Positions 16,137 through 26,008 are shown, counted from the first letter of the stretch. The stretch is 44,474 nucleotides of DNA from Spirochaetota bacterium (GCA_030673105.1 DAOVJS010000003.1:1-44474); one strand, 5' to 3'. The notes: a model not told the origin generated them from the letters alone. A program made the numbers and translations.

Positions 16137-16209
16137 GGGGGTGTAGCTCAGCTGGGAGAGCACTTGAATGGCATTCAAGGGGTCAGGGGTTCGAATCCCC
16201 TCACCTCCA
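16137..16209 (+). tRNA. tRNA-Ala (GGC)
   Basis: A 73-nt cloverleaf with acceptor GGGGGTG/CACCTCC (one G-T pair), D stem GCTC/GAGC, anticodon stem CTTGA/TCAAG and anticodon GGC at 16170-16172. The discriminator is A and CCA is not encoded. The next gene begins 37 bp downstream without a visible terminator between them. Confidence 0.97.
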
Positions 16210-16246
16210 AAACATTCCATGAAGTCAAAAGGTAAAGGGGTAAGCA

Positions 16247-17818
16247 GTGGTTGAAAATGAGAAATTGGATCCGGAAATAGCTGATCTGCTGGGTATTCAA
16301 TCCGGGACAGCAGATCCGGAAATCGGTACAGCAGGACAAACCGCACCTTCAACAGATAAAATCCAAAAAACTGAAATGCGCTCACTTAACCTGCATGGTT
16401 TTTTAACCGATAAAAATCATTATTCAAAAATTATTGATATGACAGGAGAATACGGAACGAGGTTAAACGAGATATTGTCAAAGTTCTTAAAAGCGACGGA
16501 TAAAGACGAAAAGTCCATGTACCGTGAAAGACTTACCCCAGCCTACTGGAATATGTTAACACACCTTATTAACAATTTTTTTAGTAGCCTGACTGACGAA
16601 AAACAGGCCCTTTATCGTTATGGATTACTCAATAATACCTTCATCGATGCGAGCCAGAGGAACATCCTCATGAGTATAAATACCAGCACTACACAGGATG
16701 ACTTTTCTTTTGTAGATGAATGGTTATTAAAGGTTGGCAATGGAATAATATCACCAAGCTCCATAGATGAGACTGTTAAGGCAAAAAAGAAATCACCATC
16801 TGCTGTTAAAGCAAAACTGGATAGAAAAAGAGGTTCAAAAGATGCTGAACATGTAAATTTCAAGCAAAAATCAGAGCAGCATCGAATGATAGAGAAAAGT
16901 CTTAAGAGCTGCATCACGATTATTTTAAATCATGATCTTATTTCGGAATATGAGAACGTACTAGCCCCTTACAATTCTGAACAAAAAAAAGCACTCTTAC
17001 AGGTTCAAAATATTACAAAAAGTCTGATTAAATCAAATAAGGATATAGAAGCTTCCTACAGGACCCTTGTGGGTCTTGATGGGGATATAAAATCCCTTCA
17101 GAACTCAGGCATTGACCTGTCAGTGGAAGTTGACACAAAAACAGTGACAGAGGAATTCTTATCAATTCGACAGATGATCAAATTAACAGTTGGAAGGCAG
17201 GGGAACCATTTCCCTTTTCTCATTAAATACTATATGCCAAACAGTGATATTGAAGTATGTACTAAAAACAACCTTGAGAAAACCCTGAAAGAAATAGAGG
17301 CAATTGATCCGGGTGTTTTTATTAGAAAATATAAACAGGAGGAACACAGGATAGTTCCTCGTTTTATCATTGTACCCGCTTATGGTAATTATGGAATATG
17401 CTGGGAGCCTTTTGAAAGGATGAACAAGGCCACGAGCAAGGGCAGAATTGCGGTTCCCATGTTCCCCCGTGATTTAAAAATTGCAGTTTTAAATGCGCTC
17501 GGTGATTTGAGATGGCAGATTGCTAAAGAGAAGGCGCTCCATTACTGGATGGAAGAGGGGCTGACAGGGCACTACTACGAATATTCACAAAAAAATAAAT
17601 TAAAAGGCGACTTAAAGCAGGCGTTTATTCAGGATTACATTCTGTGGATCAAATTTGAATCACAGGGAATGCAAAAACTGAATCGGGAAGTCCGAACCAT
17701 TTTCTGGAGATATATCCCATTCACTCAAGAACTTAAAGAAACATTGAAAAACAGGGGCTTTTACTATTCTGAACTCTATAAAAAGGACCAAACGCGGGCA
17801 ATGTCAAGGGGTTATTAA
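16247..17818 (+). CDS. Conserved-looking protein of unknown function
   Basis: A 523-residue soluble protein that I cannot assign. There is no signal peptide or membrane segment. Residues about 165-205 are a Lys/Arg-rich linker, about 215-300 are helical and charged, and the C-terminal half contains RHIVPRFIIVP-like sequence (HRIVPRFIIVPAYG), GICWEPFERMNK and an aromatic-rich helix region (ALHYWMEEGLTGHYYEY). The start is GTG at 16247 with AAGGGG 6 nt upstream. It follows tRNA-Ala and converges with the second sigma factor gene 22 bp away. Base usage is like that of its neighbours, so there is no sign of recent transfer. Confidence 0.8.
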   Translation: MVENEKLDPEIADLLGIQSGTADPEIGTAGQTAPSTDKIQKTEMRSLNLHGFLTDKNHYSKIIDMTGEYGTRLNEILSKFLKATDKDEKSMYRERLTPAYWNMLTHLINNFFSSLTDEKQALYRYGLLNNTFIDASQRNILMSINTSTTQDDFSFVDEWLLKVGNGIISPSSIDETVKAKKKSPSAVKAKLDRKRGSKDAEHVNFKQKSEQHRMIEKSLKSCITIILNHDLISEYENVLAPYNSEQKKALLQVQNITKSLIKSNKDIEASYRTLVGLDGDIKSLQNSGIDLSVEVDTKTVTEEFLSIRQMIKLTVGRQGNHFPFLIKYYMPNSDIEVCTKNNLEKTLKEIEAIDPGVFIRKYKQEEHRIVPRFIIVPAYGNYGICWEPFERMNKATSKGRIAVPMFPRDLKIAVLNALGDLRWQIAKEKALHYWMEEGLTGHYYEYSQKNKLKGDLKQAFIQDYILWIKFESQGMQKLNREVRTIFWRYIPFTQELKETLKNRGFYYSELYKKDQTRAMSRGY

Positions 17819-17840
17819 AACTGCGGTAATAAAACAAGCC

Positions 17841-18689
17841 TCAATCCCGGAGAAATTCCTTTAAATGGCTAAAATGCTCTCGTATTTTTTTCAACGCTCT
17901 TAACTCAATCTGCCGCACAGTTTCAGGAGAGATAAAAAGCTGTTCTCCTATATCTTTCAAAGTATATTTTTCACCTTTTAAGAAAGAATAACGATAAAGA
18001 AGAACTTTCTTCTCCTTTTCCGTTAATATATCCAGCATCTCTTCGGTCTTTTCTTTTAAATAATTTTTCATTACAATATTATCAGGGTTGTATTTCGGGT
18101 CTTCAACTGTATTTTTCAATGAGAAACTATCATCATTATTCGATGATTCAATCGATAAAACTTTGTCCGGCAGGTTAAGAATTGATCTTATCTCATCCTG
18201 ATCAATTTTTGTCTCTGACGCCAGTTCAGAATTATCAGCTGTTCTCCCGAAATCTTTTGAAAGTTTCTGCTGGGCCCGTGTCACTTTCCTCAGTTTTTCT
18301 TCTTTTCTGTGAGGAAGCCTTATCAGCCTGCTTTTGTTTGAAAGCGCACGAGCTATACTCTGTTTGATCCAGAAAGAGGCGTATGTACTGAATCTCACAT
18401 TTTTCCTGAAATCAAACTTGTCAGCGGCTTTTATTAATCCCAGGTTTCCTTCCTGAATTAGATCGAGCAGATCCATTTCACGAGAAATATAACCTTTTGC
18501 AATTTTAACAACCAGACGTAGATTAGACTTAATAAGAGTCTCACGCGCCTGCCCGTCACCCTGTAATATTTTTTTTGATAGTGACTTTTCCTCATCAGCT
18601 GTTAGAAGCTTATCCTTCTTAAGCTGATAGAGATAGGCACTTAAATTGCTTTCTGATCTGGGTTCTTTTTTTATTGTCATTTCCATCAC
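17841..18689 (-). CDS. RNA polymerase sigma factor, short sigma70 family
   Basis: A 282-residue sigma70 factor with region 1.2 (SAYLYQLKKDKLLTADEE), region 2 (NLRLVVKIAKGYISREMDLL, IQEGNLGLIKAADKFDF, STYASFWIKQSIARAL), region 3 and region 4 (GEKYTLKDIGEQ and ISPETVRQIELRALKKI). It is shorter than the RpoS-like factor at 7561 and lacks region 1.1, so it is a second alternative factor rather than RpoD. Region 4.2 has PETVRQIE in place of the common RERVRQIE, so its -35 recognition may differ. Its regulon cannot be predicted from the window. It is monocistronic, with its gene end convergent with the 523-residue gene. Confidence 0.85.
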   Translation of the reverse strand: MMEMTIKKEPRSESNLSAYLYQLKKDKLLTADEEKSLSKKILQGDGQARETLIKSNLRLVVKIAKGYISREMDLLDLIQEGNLGLIKAADKFDFRKNVRFSTYASFWIKQSIARALSNKSRLIRLPHRKEEKLRKVTRAQQKLSKDFGRTADNSELASETKIDQDEIRSILNLPDKVLSIESSNNDDSFSLKNTVEDPKYNPDNIVMKNYLKEKTEEMLDILTEKEKKVLLYRYSFLKGEKYTLKDIGEQLFISPETVRQIELRALKKIREHFSHLKEFLRD

Positions 18690-19086
18690 TCAACATATTA
18701 AAGCAATTTATATGCCATATTTTTTTATTTTGATGTTTTTGTAATTCCCCTATTATAATCAGTTAGAAGGATATAATATTGCCTGCATTATTAATTAACT
18801 TATTTGTATAATTTTTCATAACATAATGACCAAAATTAACAAAATCAGTGTAAATAAACCAGCCCTCCTTAATTAATTATATATCAAATGTGTTTATTCT
18901 CCAGAATTATTACCAATTTCAATGAATAAGTTCAGTAAATCAGAAAACAGCACCTGCGAATAGGGAATTTTTAATAGGAAACATAAAAACAATTGACAAT
19001 CCATAACATTAATTGCAAAAAAACTGATATTTCTGTCGTATAATCAGGGTTATGTATAAAATAGTATACATTGATTGTATGATTTT
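18690..19086. other. AT-rich intergenic region, 397 bp
   Basis: This region lies between the second sigma gene and the end of the DUF1385 gene. On the minus strand a TATAAT (18757-18752) could be a -10 for the sigma gene, but no good -35 stands in front of it. A perfect minus-strand AAGGAGGG (18870-18863) is not followed by a start codon at usable distance. A TTGACA at 18993-18998 on the plus strand has no matching -10. I see no gene or structured RNA here. Confidence 0.5.
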
Positions 19087-20022
19087 TTATACTACAGCTT
19101 TTACTGCTTCCAAAGCGACTTCAAGCTGGTTTTCATCAGGCTCTTTTGTTGTAATTCTCTGGAGTAAAAGGCCAGGAGCAACCAGGACTTTCATGAATAG
19201 ACTATTTCTAAATTTGTCAGATAACTTTAAAAGTTCGTAAGAGAGAGACGCGATTACAGGTAATGCAACTATAATGTGAAGGAATAAAGTAATTATTTTC
19301 CTGTATACAATGTGCATGGTAGCAAAATCCTTGTACAGTAATTGTGTGGCTACCGTGATAAGTGGAAAGACAATTATCGTAATGAAAAATACAAAGAATA
19401 GAAAAGATGTTCCGCACCTGGGATGAAGAGTATTAAAACTTTTCGCTTCCTGAATAACGAGGGGCCGGTCAGCCTCGTAACAAAAAATTGACTTATGTTC
19501 AGCCCCATGGTACTGGAAAGTTCTCTTGATATCCTTAATAAAAGAAATAAAGATGATATAAAGGAGGAATACAGCGAGTCTGATCACACCCGCTATTATA
19601 TTAAAGAAAAATGGGCTATCTTTCTCTATAATACCGAGGAAATGAGTAGAAAGATTAGGTAATACCATAAAGAGACCGATTCCTAATGCCAGGGCCGGAA
19701 TCATCCCGAAAACAATAATAAAACTCGAACTATTCTTAGATTTTTTCTTTTTATCATCCTCGGGCATGGCAATTTCTGCTGAATACAGCAGTGATTTTAT
19801 ACCAAGAACAAGATTTTCAATAAGAGCTGAAATACCTCTCACAAAAGGTGCTCGTAAAATCTTATAAGACTGAACAGGGCTCTTTATATTATTTTTTACA
19901 ACTTCAATTGACCCATCGGGTTTGCGAACTGCAATTGTGTATACGTTCTTATTCCTGATCATTACACCCTCGATAACCGCCTGCCCCCCGATGAGAGACC
20001 TTTTTGTCTCACTCTTACCCAT
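19087..20022 (-). CDS. DUF1385 family membrane protein (YqhQ-like)
   Basis: A 311-residue integral membrane protein. The family signature GGQAVIEGVMIRN is at the N-terminus, and four hydrophobic segments follow. The YHGAEHKSIFCYE and LHPRCGTSFLF motifs are typical of DUF1385, often described as possible metal-dependent membrane enzymes. Biochemical function is unknown. The frame extends upstream to 20076, but ATG 20022 has GGAGTGGA 5-6 nt before it and begins just ahead of the conserved motif. In many bacteria this gene follows rpmE and rho, and it does so here. Confidence 0.85.
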   Translation of the reverse strand: MGKSETKRSLIGGQAVIEGVMIRNKNVYTIAVRKPDGSIEVVKNNIKSPVQSYKILRAPFVRGISALIENLVLGIKSLLYSAEIAMPEDDKKKKSKNSSSFIIVFGMIPALALGIGLFMVLPNLSTHFLGIIEKDSPFFFNIIAGVIRLAVFLLYIIFISFIKDIKRTFQYHGAEHKSIFCYEADRPLVIQEAKSFNTLHPRCGTSFLFFVFFITIIVFPLITVATQLLYKDFATMHIVYRKIITLFLHIIVALPVIASLSYELLKLSDKFRNSLFMKVLVAPGLLLQRITTKEPDENQLEVALEAVKAVV

Positions 20023-20400
20023 AACTTCCACTCCAATGCACAATTCAAAAAATATTCCAGGCAAGTAAACTGTCAATCTTGATTAAAAAATATTTCTTGC
20101 CTCATGGTTTCGAATAATAACATAATAGATAACCTTATCAATGTACATAAAATTTTAATTGCCGGACCAGCTTCCAAAATATAAGGGAGGCTGTCCAACA
20201 ACCTCTAATTAGGCTGTCCCATAACTACAGATTATATATTTGATGCTATATATTACACAGGTTATTATGTTTAAATAGTCATTTTATATGTTAAGGATCA
20301 GCCTGAAGGAATTAAGATTAGTGAACGATTATATAAGGCAGGCTTTAAAAATACATAGAAAATATCATTGAAGCATTTTTAGAAATATTTATCGTATTAC
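20023..20400. other. Intergenic region, 378 bp, with possible insertion-sequence end remnants
   Basis: This region separates rpmE from the DUF1385 gene. GGCTGTCC occurs twice (20189-20196 and 20212-20219), the second within GGCTGTCCCATAAC, a form seen at the ends of several insertion-sequence families. No transposase frame survives; a short plus-strand frame ending at 20358-20360 is too small to interpret. A decayed element or solo end is possible but unproven. Confidence 0.35.
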
Positions 20401-20613
20401 CTATTTTACCGTTTCTTTAATATTATACTTCTTCCTGAACCTCTCAATCCTTCCTGCAGTGTCAACTAACTTCTGTTTACCGGAAAAAAATGGATGGCAT
20501 GCTGAACATATCTCTATATGCTTTATATCCACTGTCGACCTTGTCTCAATTTTATTTCCACAGGCACAGGTAATGACAACGGGTTTATAATCAGGATGAA
20601 TACCATTTTTCAT
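20401..20613 (-). CDS. rpmE: 50S ribosomal protein L31
   Basis: A 70-residue ribosomal protein of the large subunit. Start [12 protein letters not shown] and the Cys pairs CAC (16, 18) and CSAC (37, 40) mark the zinc-binding form of L31, followed by [12 protein letters not shown] 20613 has GGAG 7 nt upstream. It lies downstream of rho and upstream of DUF1385, a common bacterial arrangement. Under zinc limitation such C+ forms are often replaced by zinc-free paralogues; none is in the window. Confidence 0.96.
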   Translation of the reverse strand: MKNGIHPDYKPVVITCACGNKIETRSTVDIKHIEICSACHPFFSGKQKLVDTAGRIERFRKKYNIKETVK

Positions 20614-20692
20614 ACGCTGCTCCAGTTTCCATGTAATTTATTAAAATATAATAATAAAAATTAATTTATACAAATTATTTGGACTGACAGTT

Positions 20693-22207
20693 TTATGCCG
20701 AATTATTCATCGAACGCAGAAAAGCCGCGTTATTCTTTGTTGCTTTCATTTTTTCAATTAATAGTTCCATTACTTCTAATTCATCCATAGGATGAAGGAC
20801 TTTTCTTAAAACCAATAATTTCTGCTGCTCTTCCCCTGTAAGCAGCAGCTCTTCTTTTCGCGTGCCGGATTTCCAGACATCGATAGCAGGAAATATCCTT
20901 CTTTCTACCAATCTTCTATCAAGATTAATTTCCATGTTGCCTGTTCCTTTAAACTCTTCAAATATCACCTCGTCCATTCTGCTCCCTGTATCAATGAGAG
21001 CCGTTGCCAGAATTGTAAGGCTGCCGCCCTCTTCAATATTTCTAGCCGCGCCAAAAAATCTCTTTGGTTTATGGAGAGCGTTTGAATCAACACCACCGGA
21101 CAGTATCTTACCTGATGTCGGGACAACCTGGTTGTATGCCCGGGCAAGCCTTGTAATGCTGTCAAGGAGGATCACAACATCTTTTTTATGCTCAACAAGT
21201 CTCTTGGCTTTTTCTATGACCATCTCCGCAACCTGAACATGTCTCGTCGCAGGTTCATCAAAGGTTGAACTGATTACCTCACCGCTCACACTTCGCTGCA
21301 TATCAGTGACCTCTTCGGGCCTTTCATCTATGAGGAGAACAATAAGAACAATATCGGGATGATTGGTTGTGACAGAGTTGGCTATCTGCTGAATAAGTAT
21401 CGTCTTGCCGGTTCTTGGAGGAGCCACGATAAGCCCCCTCTGCCCCTTTCCGATCGGAATAAATAAGTTGACGACTCTCATCGCTATATTGTCCGGGATA
21501 GTTTCGAGAGAGATTCTTCCATCTGGATACAGGGGCGTTAAATTATCGAAAAGGATTCTCTTCTGCGAAACCTCAGGGTCCTCATAATTCACAGCTTCAA
21601 CTCTTAATAGAGCAAAGAACCGCTCGTTTTCTTTTGGAGGACGTACCTGTCCGGACACGGTATCTCCGGTTTTTAATCCGAATAATCGAATTTGAGACGG
21701 TGAGACATAAATATCATCCGGACCTGGCAGGTAATTATAGCTGGGGGACCGCAGGAAACCGTACCCGTCCTGTAATATTTCAAGCACACCTGACGCAAAA
21801 ATCAGGCCATGTTTTTCAGTCTGAGCCTGAAGAATTGCAAAGATCAGGTCCTGCTTTTTCATTCTGCCGGTGCCTTCAATACTAAACTCCATTGCAAGAG
21901 AGGAAAGTCCCGAAATAGTCATGTTTGTGAGCTCATTTATATTCAACTTGGCAAAATTAATCTTTTTTTTCTCTTCTGCCTTCTTCTTCTTCTTCACCTT
22001 TCTAATAATTGCTATTTTCCCTACACCACTCTCTGTCATAGATTCTGTTTCGAAGGATGCAGACACAGATTCAGAAATGATTTCAGGTTTTGATTCGATG
22101 GCTGAATCAGCATCAGGTTCTTCTGTCTTTCCTACCGGACTCCCGGCAGGAGTCTCTTCGTTGATATAATCTTCACCCGGTTCGCTGAGATTGTCTGGTA
22201 TTCCCAT
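20693..22207 (-). CDS. rho: Transcription termination factor Rho
   Basis: Hexameric RNA-dependent ATPase that ends transcription. From ATG 22207 it has 504 residues. Residues about 1-85 form an acidic, then Lys-rich extension absent from E. coli Rho. The RNA-binding OSB domain contains [20 protein letters not shown]. The motor domain has Walker A PPRTGKT, Walker B VVILLDS and [10 protein letters not shown]. The frame is open to 22288, but that N-terminus looks non-coding, whereas ATG 22207 has TGGAG 6 nt upstream. It heads the rho-rpmE-DUF1385 group. Confidence 0.95.
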   Translation of the reverse strand: MGIPDNLSEPGEDYINEETPAGSPVGKTEEPDADSAIESKPEIISESVSASFETESMTESGVGKIAIIRKVKKKKKAEEKKKINFAKLNINELTNMTISGLSSLAMEFSIEGTGRMKKQDLIFAILQAQTEKHGLIFASGVLEILQDGYGFLRSPSYNYLPGPDDIYVSPSQIRLFGLKTGDTVSGQVRPPKENERFFALLRVEAVNYEDPEVSQKRILFDNLTPLYPDGRISLETIPDNIAMRVVNLFIPIGKGQRGLIVAPPRTGKTILIQQIANSVTTNHPDIVLIVLLIDERPEEVTDMQRSVSGEVISSTFDEPATRHVQVAEMVIEKAKRLVEHKKDVVILLDSITRLARAYNQVVPTSGKILSGGVDSNALHKPKRFFGAARNIEEGGSLTILATALIDTGSRMDEVIFEEFKGTGNMEINLDRRLVERRIFPAIDVWKSGTRKEELLLTGEEQQKLLVLRKVLHPMDELEVMELLIEKMKATKNNAAFLRSMNNSA

Positions 22208-22512
22208 ATCCACTCCACCATTCAATTGTATTTTTATACAAGCTGCAATAATGCACGTATAAATTGACGGTAATAACCAGTAGGGCACACTACTCTTTGT
22301 GTAATTTATCAGGTGTCACATATCTAATAAACCATCACACTTTATTGTCTATACAGTAAAATTTAAGAAGCGTTATAAGAATAAAACCCCGTAATAGAAC
22401 AGTTACTCCTGCGGCCTTTTAAAGAGGTTTTTAAAAAGCAGATAATAGGTATGCATATTATACTGTTCAAGTTAAACGATTTTTTACTCAGTGTCAATAG
22501 AAAAATACAAAC
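22208..22512 (-). promoter_or_regulatory. Rho leader and promoter region
   Basis: On the minus strand TTGAAC (22470-22465), a 17-bp spacer and TATTAT (22447-22442) form a plausible promoter. The transcript would have a leader of about 230 nt before rho, long enough for autogenous control by Rho, which is known in other bacteria. The leader has no clear hairpin. The terminator of the preceding flagellar gene was not found. Confidence 0.45.
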
Positions 22513-23508
22513 TTATTTAATAAAATTATCCATTTTTTCAAATAATTCAGGGATCTGCTTAAAAAGAGGTTTTATCTCATACTCCAGTACATCTCCTACA
22601 GTGATCATATCTCCATTTTTAAAAGCGCTTTCAACGGATTTTAAACGATCAGTTATTTCATAGAATAAGTCATCGATACTCTTATCGGATATTAACATGG
22701 ACTTAAAATCAATAGTATACATAATTTTCGTAATTTTCAGGATCGATATCACCTCATCCAGAAGCTCCGTTATGTAGCAAAGATCACCTAATGCCTTTCT
22801 ATCTCTCCCGATCTGTAAATCTTTTGAAATACTATCAAATTTTTGAAATGAACTGCTGCAGACATAGGACAGGTCCTGAAAAATCTCCCCTAAAAAAGAA
22901 GATGTCTTGGTTTTATCCCAGTCCTTAAAAAATAAAATATTTTTAATAACCGCCCACTTAAAAACTATGGCAATAAAATACAGCATATTCTTCAGTAAAT
23001 CCTTCAGCTTTTTTATTCCTTCAGGGTCAATATATTTTTTTTCATAAATTAGAATAAATTCATTCATTTCTAAAAGAACGTCCTTAAGTGTAATTCCTTT
23101 CCTGTTAACTATAACAATCGAATTTACGTTTAAAATTCTCAAAGAATCAACGATTCCTGAATAAATAAGCTTCATTCCTTCCAGAATAGAATCATAGTAT
23201 GTCAGACTATCTGAGTCGTCATACTCACTCAGTATTCTGATAATATACTCACCTAAAGACACAATAGTATTTACTGCGAGCTCAATCTGTGTTAAAGTAA
23301 TTACCTTTAATTCCTTGACCAATGATATACTTCTGCTGAATTCAGAGCAGTTATAATCAAAAGGAACTGTTACGCTGTCAATTGAAATAGATTCTATCAC
23401 GTTATCGTTTTCCACAATCCAGCTTTCAAGACCTTTAATTATTTCCCCCACATTCTTTTCAGTTTCGAGTTCAAACTCAATCTTTTCCTCATTAATGAGA
23501 ATCTCCAT
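22513..23508 (-). CDS. Unknown protein of the flagellar filament cluster
   Basis: A 331-residue soluble protein that I do not recognise. Residues 1-50 (MEILINEEKIEFELETEKNV) look like a small beta-sheet domain of beta-grasp type; the rest is predicted as long amphipathic helices rich in Ile, Leu and Lys. It ends with VGDVLEYEIKPLFKQIPELF. It lies 69 bp after fliD, the place where fliS (flagellin chaperone) is often found, and no fliS is recognisable in the window. A chaperone or export-related role is possible by position only. ATG 23508 has AAGGAGTG upstream. It is not similar by eye to FliS or FliT, whose sizes are much smaller. Confidence 0.75.
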   Translation of the reverse strand: MEILINEEKIEFELETEKNVGEIIKGLESWIVENDNVIESISIDSVTVPFDYNCSEFSRSISLVKELKVITLTQIELAVNTIVSLGEYIIRILSEYDDSDSLTYYDSILEGMKLIYSGIVDSLRILNVNSIVIVNRKGITLKDVLLEMNEFILIYEKKYIDPEGIKKLKDLLKNMLYFIAIVFKWAVIKNILFFKDWDKTKTSSFLGEIFQDLSYVCSSSFQKFDSISKDLQIGRDRKALGDLCYITELLDEVISILKITKIMYTIDFKSMLISDKSIDDLFYEITDRLKSVESAFKNGDMITVGDVLEYEIKPLFKQIPELFEKMDNFIK

Positions 23509-23577
23509 TTACTCACTCCTTCAAGAATGCCGGTATAAAACTATTATTAGTAAAAACGATACAAACCATCTTATTGT

Positions 23578-25560
23578 CTATTTTTGAAACTGCCTGGAAA
23601 AATTCTCTATACTTTTCTGATTTAATTCCAGCTCATTGAGCGCCTGCTGCATAACCGTAAAATCACGTTCAAGTTTTTTCCTGTATACCTCTATATGTAC
23701 ATTCCAATTATCAATACTTTTTTCCTGCTCCTTGATTCCAGTATCGGTATTTTTTATCCTGTTGATTATTATTCCATTACGGGGACTTGTATAACCCTTT
23801 AAAGTTTTATCCATCACATACGCGGTCCCATTATCGATGGCCACATCATTATTGGTGTCCGAGCCAAAGAGCTGCTTTACTATTTCAGGAAATTTTTCAA
23901 ATGCGGTAATAAATTTATCCTCATCAACATGTAAATATCCTTCTTTTATATCACTCCAATCAGACCCGTACGCTCCCGTTGATATACCTATCTGGGCAAG
24001 CAGCGAAAGTTCTTTTCCCATATCGGTGGGATAGGGATTCATCATTATTCTCTGTAACTTGCTCTTTAATCCCATGACAGTAATATCTCCTGAAAGTATG
24101 CCTGTCTCATTTTCTTCGGAAAGTACTTCACTCACAGTCGCCCCTGTTTGCTCGTTAATATACTTAAGAAGTTCATTATACCTGGACACCATGTCCACAA
24201 TTTTACCCGTTATTTTTTCATAATCCCTGTCTATTTTTAACAACACCTCTTCTTCGGATTCTTTTCTCAATTTAATTTTCACGCCTTTAATAACATCCTC
24301 AAACTCATTTGTATCTCTGATAATCTTTACACCATCAATATACAATACGGCATCTCTCCCGGTCTGAACAGGATGTTTGGGGGATATCCCTTCTCTAACC
24401 AAGGTGTCTTCAAGAACAAGGTCCCTGTATTCTATTCGCCTGCCTGTATTCCTGTTTATAAAGAAGATTCTGTTTATCTGCTCACCCTCTTTGAGAATAT
24501 CGGTAAGCCTGTAAGTATACTCCGTGAAATTATCCGCGAGTGTGTCTACATCCAGCTTACCCACAAGGCCCGCCTCATTCCCAATGCCGATTACGTTATT
24601 GTCGATGACTACAGGCTCCACTTTCTCTTCCTCCGGTACTTCAATCTTTGAAATGGACCGGCCGCCTTCAACCCTTACCTCCCTGATGGTTACCTCTCCT
24701 ATATTTTTAAGCTCTGGCCACAGAACAGGTTCTTCCGGTTTTTCTTCTTCTTTAACTTCAACAGCTCTTATTTTAATCTTTAAATAAACATTCGGGTCAG
24801 CCGTAACACTTTCCCCCAGAATAAACTCCACACTATTTTCCGGTTCAAGGGTTAATATTTCATCATATACCCTGTATCCAGAAGATTCCTCAATGGGAAA
24901 AACTCTCTCCTGCTTAAACTCAGTATCAACCTCTAAACCTGATTCTTCTTTAAACAGGCCTATATCTTGAAAAAAATCGGAAGTTGCTCCATCATCCACG
25001 GCAATTCGATTCTTTTCACCCGTCTTATTTACTTCCAGGACGAGAACAGAAGTTTTATCTGTATCTCTGGTTATTTTAGCGGTCAGGTACGCACCCGCCT
25101 GTCTGTTAATTGCCTCAGCGAGGTCGTCAATTCTTCCTCCTCCGAACCGGACACCCACTTCTTCTTCACCGATATTAATTTTAAGATAAGTTTCTCCTAA
25201 TATTCTATTACTCTTAACCGGATCAGAAAGAATTTTTTCGTTGAGGGCAATACGCTCCACATTAACAGTGCTGGTTGAAGGCTGTGCAATCCTCGTCGCG
25301 TCGGCAATTAATGCGCCCTCATCACTTGAAACGGCAATTTTGTCTTCAAAGGGTGAGCGGAACCCGTATAAAGCCGCAGAAGCTTTCTGTAAATTATTGA
25401 TATTATTGTTGAGGGTTATCCAGGCGGTTTTTTCTTTATTTAACTCTTCTTTGACAGCTTCAAACCTGTCGATCTTTCTACTCTCTACACTGACAAGTTT
25501 ATCAATGACCCCTTTTATATCTATATTACTTGAAATCCCAGGAAGGTTGAAATCGGGCAT
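23578..25560 (-). CDS. fliD: Flagellar filament capping protein FliD
   Basis: Hook-associated protein 2, which caps the growing filament and helps insert flagellins, here in the periplasm if the cell is a spirochaete. The N-terminal FliD domain begins with LPGISSNIDIKGVIDKLVSVE, and the C-terminal FliD domain contains GRDAVLYIDGVKI, MVSRYNELLKYI and the coiled end QQALNELELNQKSIENF. At 660 residues it is longer than enterobacterial FliD and in the spirochaete range. A Glu-rich insertion lies about 268-325. GGGGA stands 8 nt before the ATG. It follows flaG (55 bp) and precedes the unknown 331-residue gene. Confidence 0.93.
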   Translation of the reverse strand: MPDFNLPGISSNIDIKGVIDKLVSVESRKIDRFEAVKEELNKEKTAWITLNNNINNLQKASAALYGFRSPFEDKIAVSSDEGALIADATRIAQPSTSTVNVERIALNEKILSDPVKSNRILGETYLKINIGEEEVGVRFGGGRIDDLAEAINRQAGAYLTAKITRDTDKTSVLVLEVNKTGEKNRIAVDDGATSDFFQDIGLFKEESGLEVDTEFKQERVFPIEESSGYRVYDEILTLEPENSVEFILGESVTADPNVYLKIKIRAVEVKEEEKPEEPVLWPELKNIGEVTIREVRVEGGRSISKIEVPEEEKVEPVVIDNNVIGIGNEAGLVGKLDVDTLADNFTEYTYRLTDILKEGEQINRIFFINRNTGRRIEYRDLVLEDTLVREGISPKHPVQTGRDAVLYIDGVKIIRDTNEFEDVIKGVKIKLRKESEEEVLLKIDRDYEKITGKIVDMVSRYNELLKYINEQTGATVSEVLSEENETGILSGDITVMGLKSKLQRIMMNPYPTDMGKELSLLAQIGISTGAYGSDWSDIKEGYLHVDEDKFITAFEKFPEIVKQLFGSDTNNDVAIDNGTAYVMDKTLKGYTSPRNGIIINRIKNTDTGIKEQEKSIDNWNVHIEVYRKKLERDFTVMQQALNELELNQKSIENFSRQFQK

Positions 25561-25615
25561 CTATAATCCCCGGAGTTAAAATGAATTCCCCGGGCCGCCT
25601 TAGCTTATCGCAATT

Positions 25616-26008
25616 TCACCTTTCTTCATCAACAAGAAGACCGATCATTTCCTGAATTCTTGCAGCAAGCTGTAATATTTGCTCCGGAGGAATCTCTTTT
25701 ATAACCTTATCGGTTTCGGTATCAATTACCTTTACAACTACCCTGTGGGTTTCTTCATGTATCCTGAAATCCAGTCTCCTGTTGAAAATTTCACCTGTAT
25801 GCTTTAATTTCTCTAAAGCCTCACTGATATGGGCCTTGCCTTCAAAATATCCTGTATCTTTAGCCCTGATATCATCAGAATGCAGAGAAATATTATCAGA
25901 AGTTCCTTCATTTTTAAAAATCTCTTCCCTATTGTCAAGTTTACTCCCGGGAATTCCTTTCAGGTTATACTCTCTTCCAGGGTGTCCCCTGATGATTTCT
26001 ATCCCCAT
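25616..26008 (-). CDS. flaG: FlaG family flagellar protein
   Basis: A 130-residue protein whose C-terminal half holds the FlaG signature: VVVKVIDTETDKVIKEIPPE followed by ILQLAARIQEMIGLLVDE. FlaG affects filament length or assembly in several bacteria. The frame runs upstream to 26095, but ATG 26008 has an excellent GGGAGG 7 nt before it. It lies between the divergent flagellin flaB1 and fliD, the usual order. Confidence 0.88.
   Translation of the reverse strand: MGIEIIRGHPGREYNLKGIPGSKLDNREEIFKNEGTSDNISLHSDDIRAKDTGYFEGKAHISEALEKLKHTGEIFNRRLDFRIHEETHRVVVKVIDTETDKVIKEIPPEQILQLAARIQEMIGLLVDEER

Noticed and set aside
18863-18870. Orphan minus-strand AAGGAGGG suggesting a hidden small gene
   Set aside because: No ATG, GTG or TTG stands at usable distance and the frames after it close quickly.
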